Assembly: GCA_017457585.1 (NCBI GenBank)
Contig: JAFTHD010000020.1
Coordinates: 1-5,994, forward strand
DNA: 5,994 nucleotides
Direction of reading: 5' to 3'
Source: Bacillota bacterium
GTDB taxonomy: Bacteria; Bacillota_A; Clostridia; Peptostreptococcales; Anaerovoracaceae
Shown here: positions 5,902-5,994 of the stretch, in pieces
Layout of the letters: each line of letters begins with the position of its first letter
Position numbering within the stretch: position 1 is the first letter of the stretch
Made by a program: the position numbers and the translations under genes
Notes under the pieces: generated by a model
Seen by the model: the letters and a program-made list of their open reading frames with translations, nothing else
Database searches by the model: none
Told to the model about the DNA's origin: nothing

Positions 5902-5994
5902 ATGAAAGACATGAACGTTTTCAAAGGCAGTGACAATTACGTTGTTACGGAAGAACTGATGAACGCTGTAAACGTAGCGATCGCACTCGAGAAA
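5902..5994 (+). CDS. Probable MoxR-family AAA ATPase, N-terminal 31 residues (cut by window edge)
   Basis: An open frame starts at ATG 5902 and runs to the window edge. AGGAGAGG lies at 5883-5890, a rather long distance upstream (11-14 bases). A second in-frame ATG at 5911 is further away still. The fragment includes FKGSDNYVVTEELMNAVN followed by an AIALEK end. I recognise this as the segment just before the Walker A loop in MoxR-type ATPases, where a Lys/Arg-Pro-Leu-Leu and a GEPGTGKT motif would come next. MoxR ATPases act as chaperone-like partners of VWA-domain proteins. The Walker motifs are outside the window, so the call rests on the N-terminal signature only. It has its own promoter and is probably a separate unit. 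Confidence 0.6.
   Translation, partial: MKDMNVFKGSDNYVVTEELMNAVNVAIALEK

Overview
The window carries most of one co-oriented gene cluster on the + strand, flanked by a divergent gene on the left and the start of another + strand gene on the right. Three things suggest an anaerobic Firmicute of the class Clostridia: ThiH, the oxygen-sensitive radical-SAM tyrosine lyase, in place of ThiO; strong purine-rich Shine-Dalgarno sites; and frequent AGG/AGA and ATA codons at near-balanced GC. This placement is inferred from the proteins and codon use and was not tested by a search.

Layout: (1) 1-184, minus strand, the N-terminal end of an isochorismatase-family cysteine hydrolase. (2) 185-343, a divergent regulatory region with two back-to-back sigma-A-type promoters and an 8-bp inverted repeat that overlaps both; no TPP riboswitch was seen. 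(3) 344-3143, thiS-thiG-thiH-thiE/tenI, the thiazole branch of thiamine synthesis. (4) 3140-4633, a 497-residue protein that reads as macro domain + SseB-like domain + Sel1-like repeats. (5) 4643-5812, an iron-type alcohol dehydrogenase of the YqhD/butanol dehydrogenase group. (6) 5813-5901, a short intergenic stretch with an extended -10 promoter. (7) 5902-5994, the first 31 codons of a probable MoxR-family AAA ATPase.

thiS to the dehydrogenase look like one transcription unit. The junctions are tight: 4 nt between thiS and thiG, 17 nt between thiG and thiH, an 8-nt overlap of thiH with thiE/tenI, a 4-nt ATGA overlap with the macro gene, and 9 nt before the dehydrogenase. ThiS carries the sulfur, ThiH makes dehydroglycine from tyrosine, and ThiG joins these with deoxyxylulose phosphate to form the thiazole. 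The fourth protein is a ThiE/TenI homologue whose motifs are mixed. thiF, thiC and thiD are not in the window.

The least ordinary part is the macro-SseB-Sel1 fusion translationally coupled to the thiamine genes. Its macro domain has Cys where MacroD-type hydrolases have their key Asp. Other points worth checking are the missing thiF, the missing riboswitch, the ambiguous ThiE/TenI protein and the divergent operator-like repeat.
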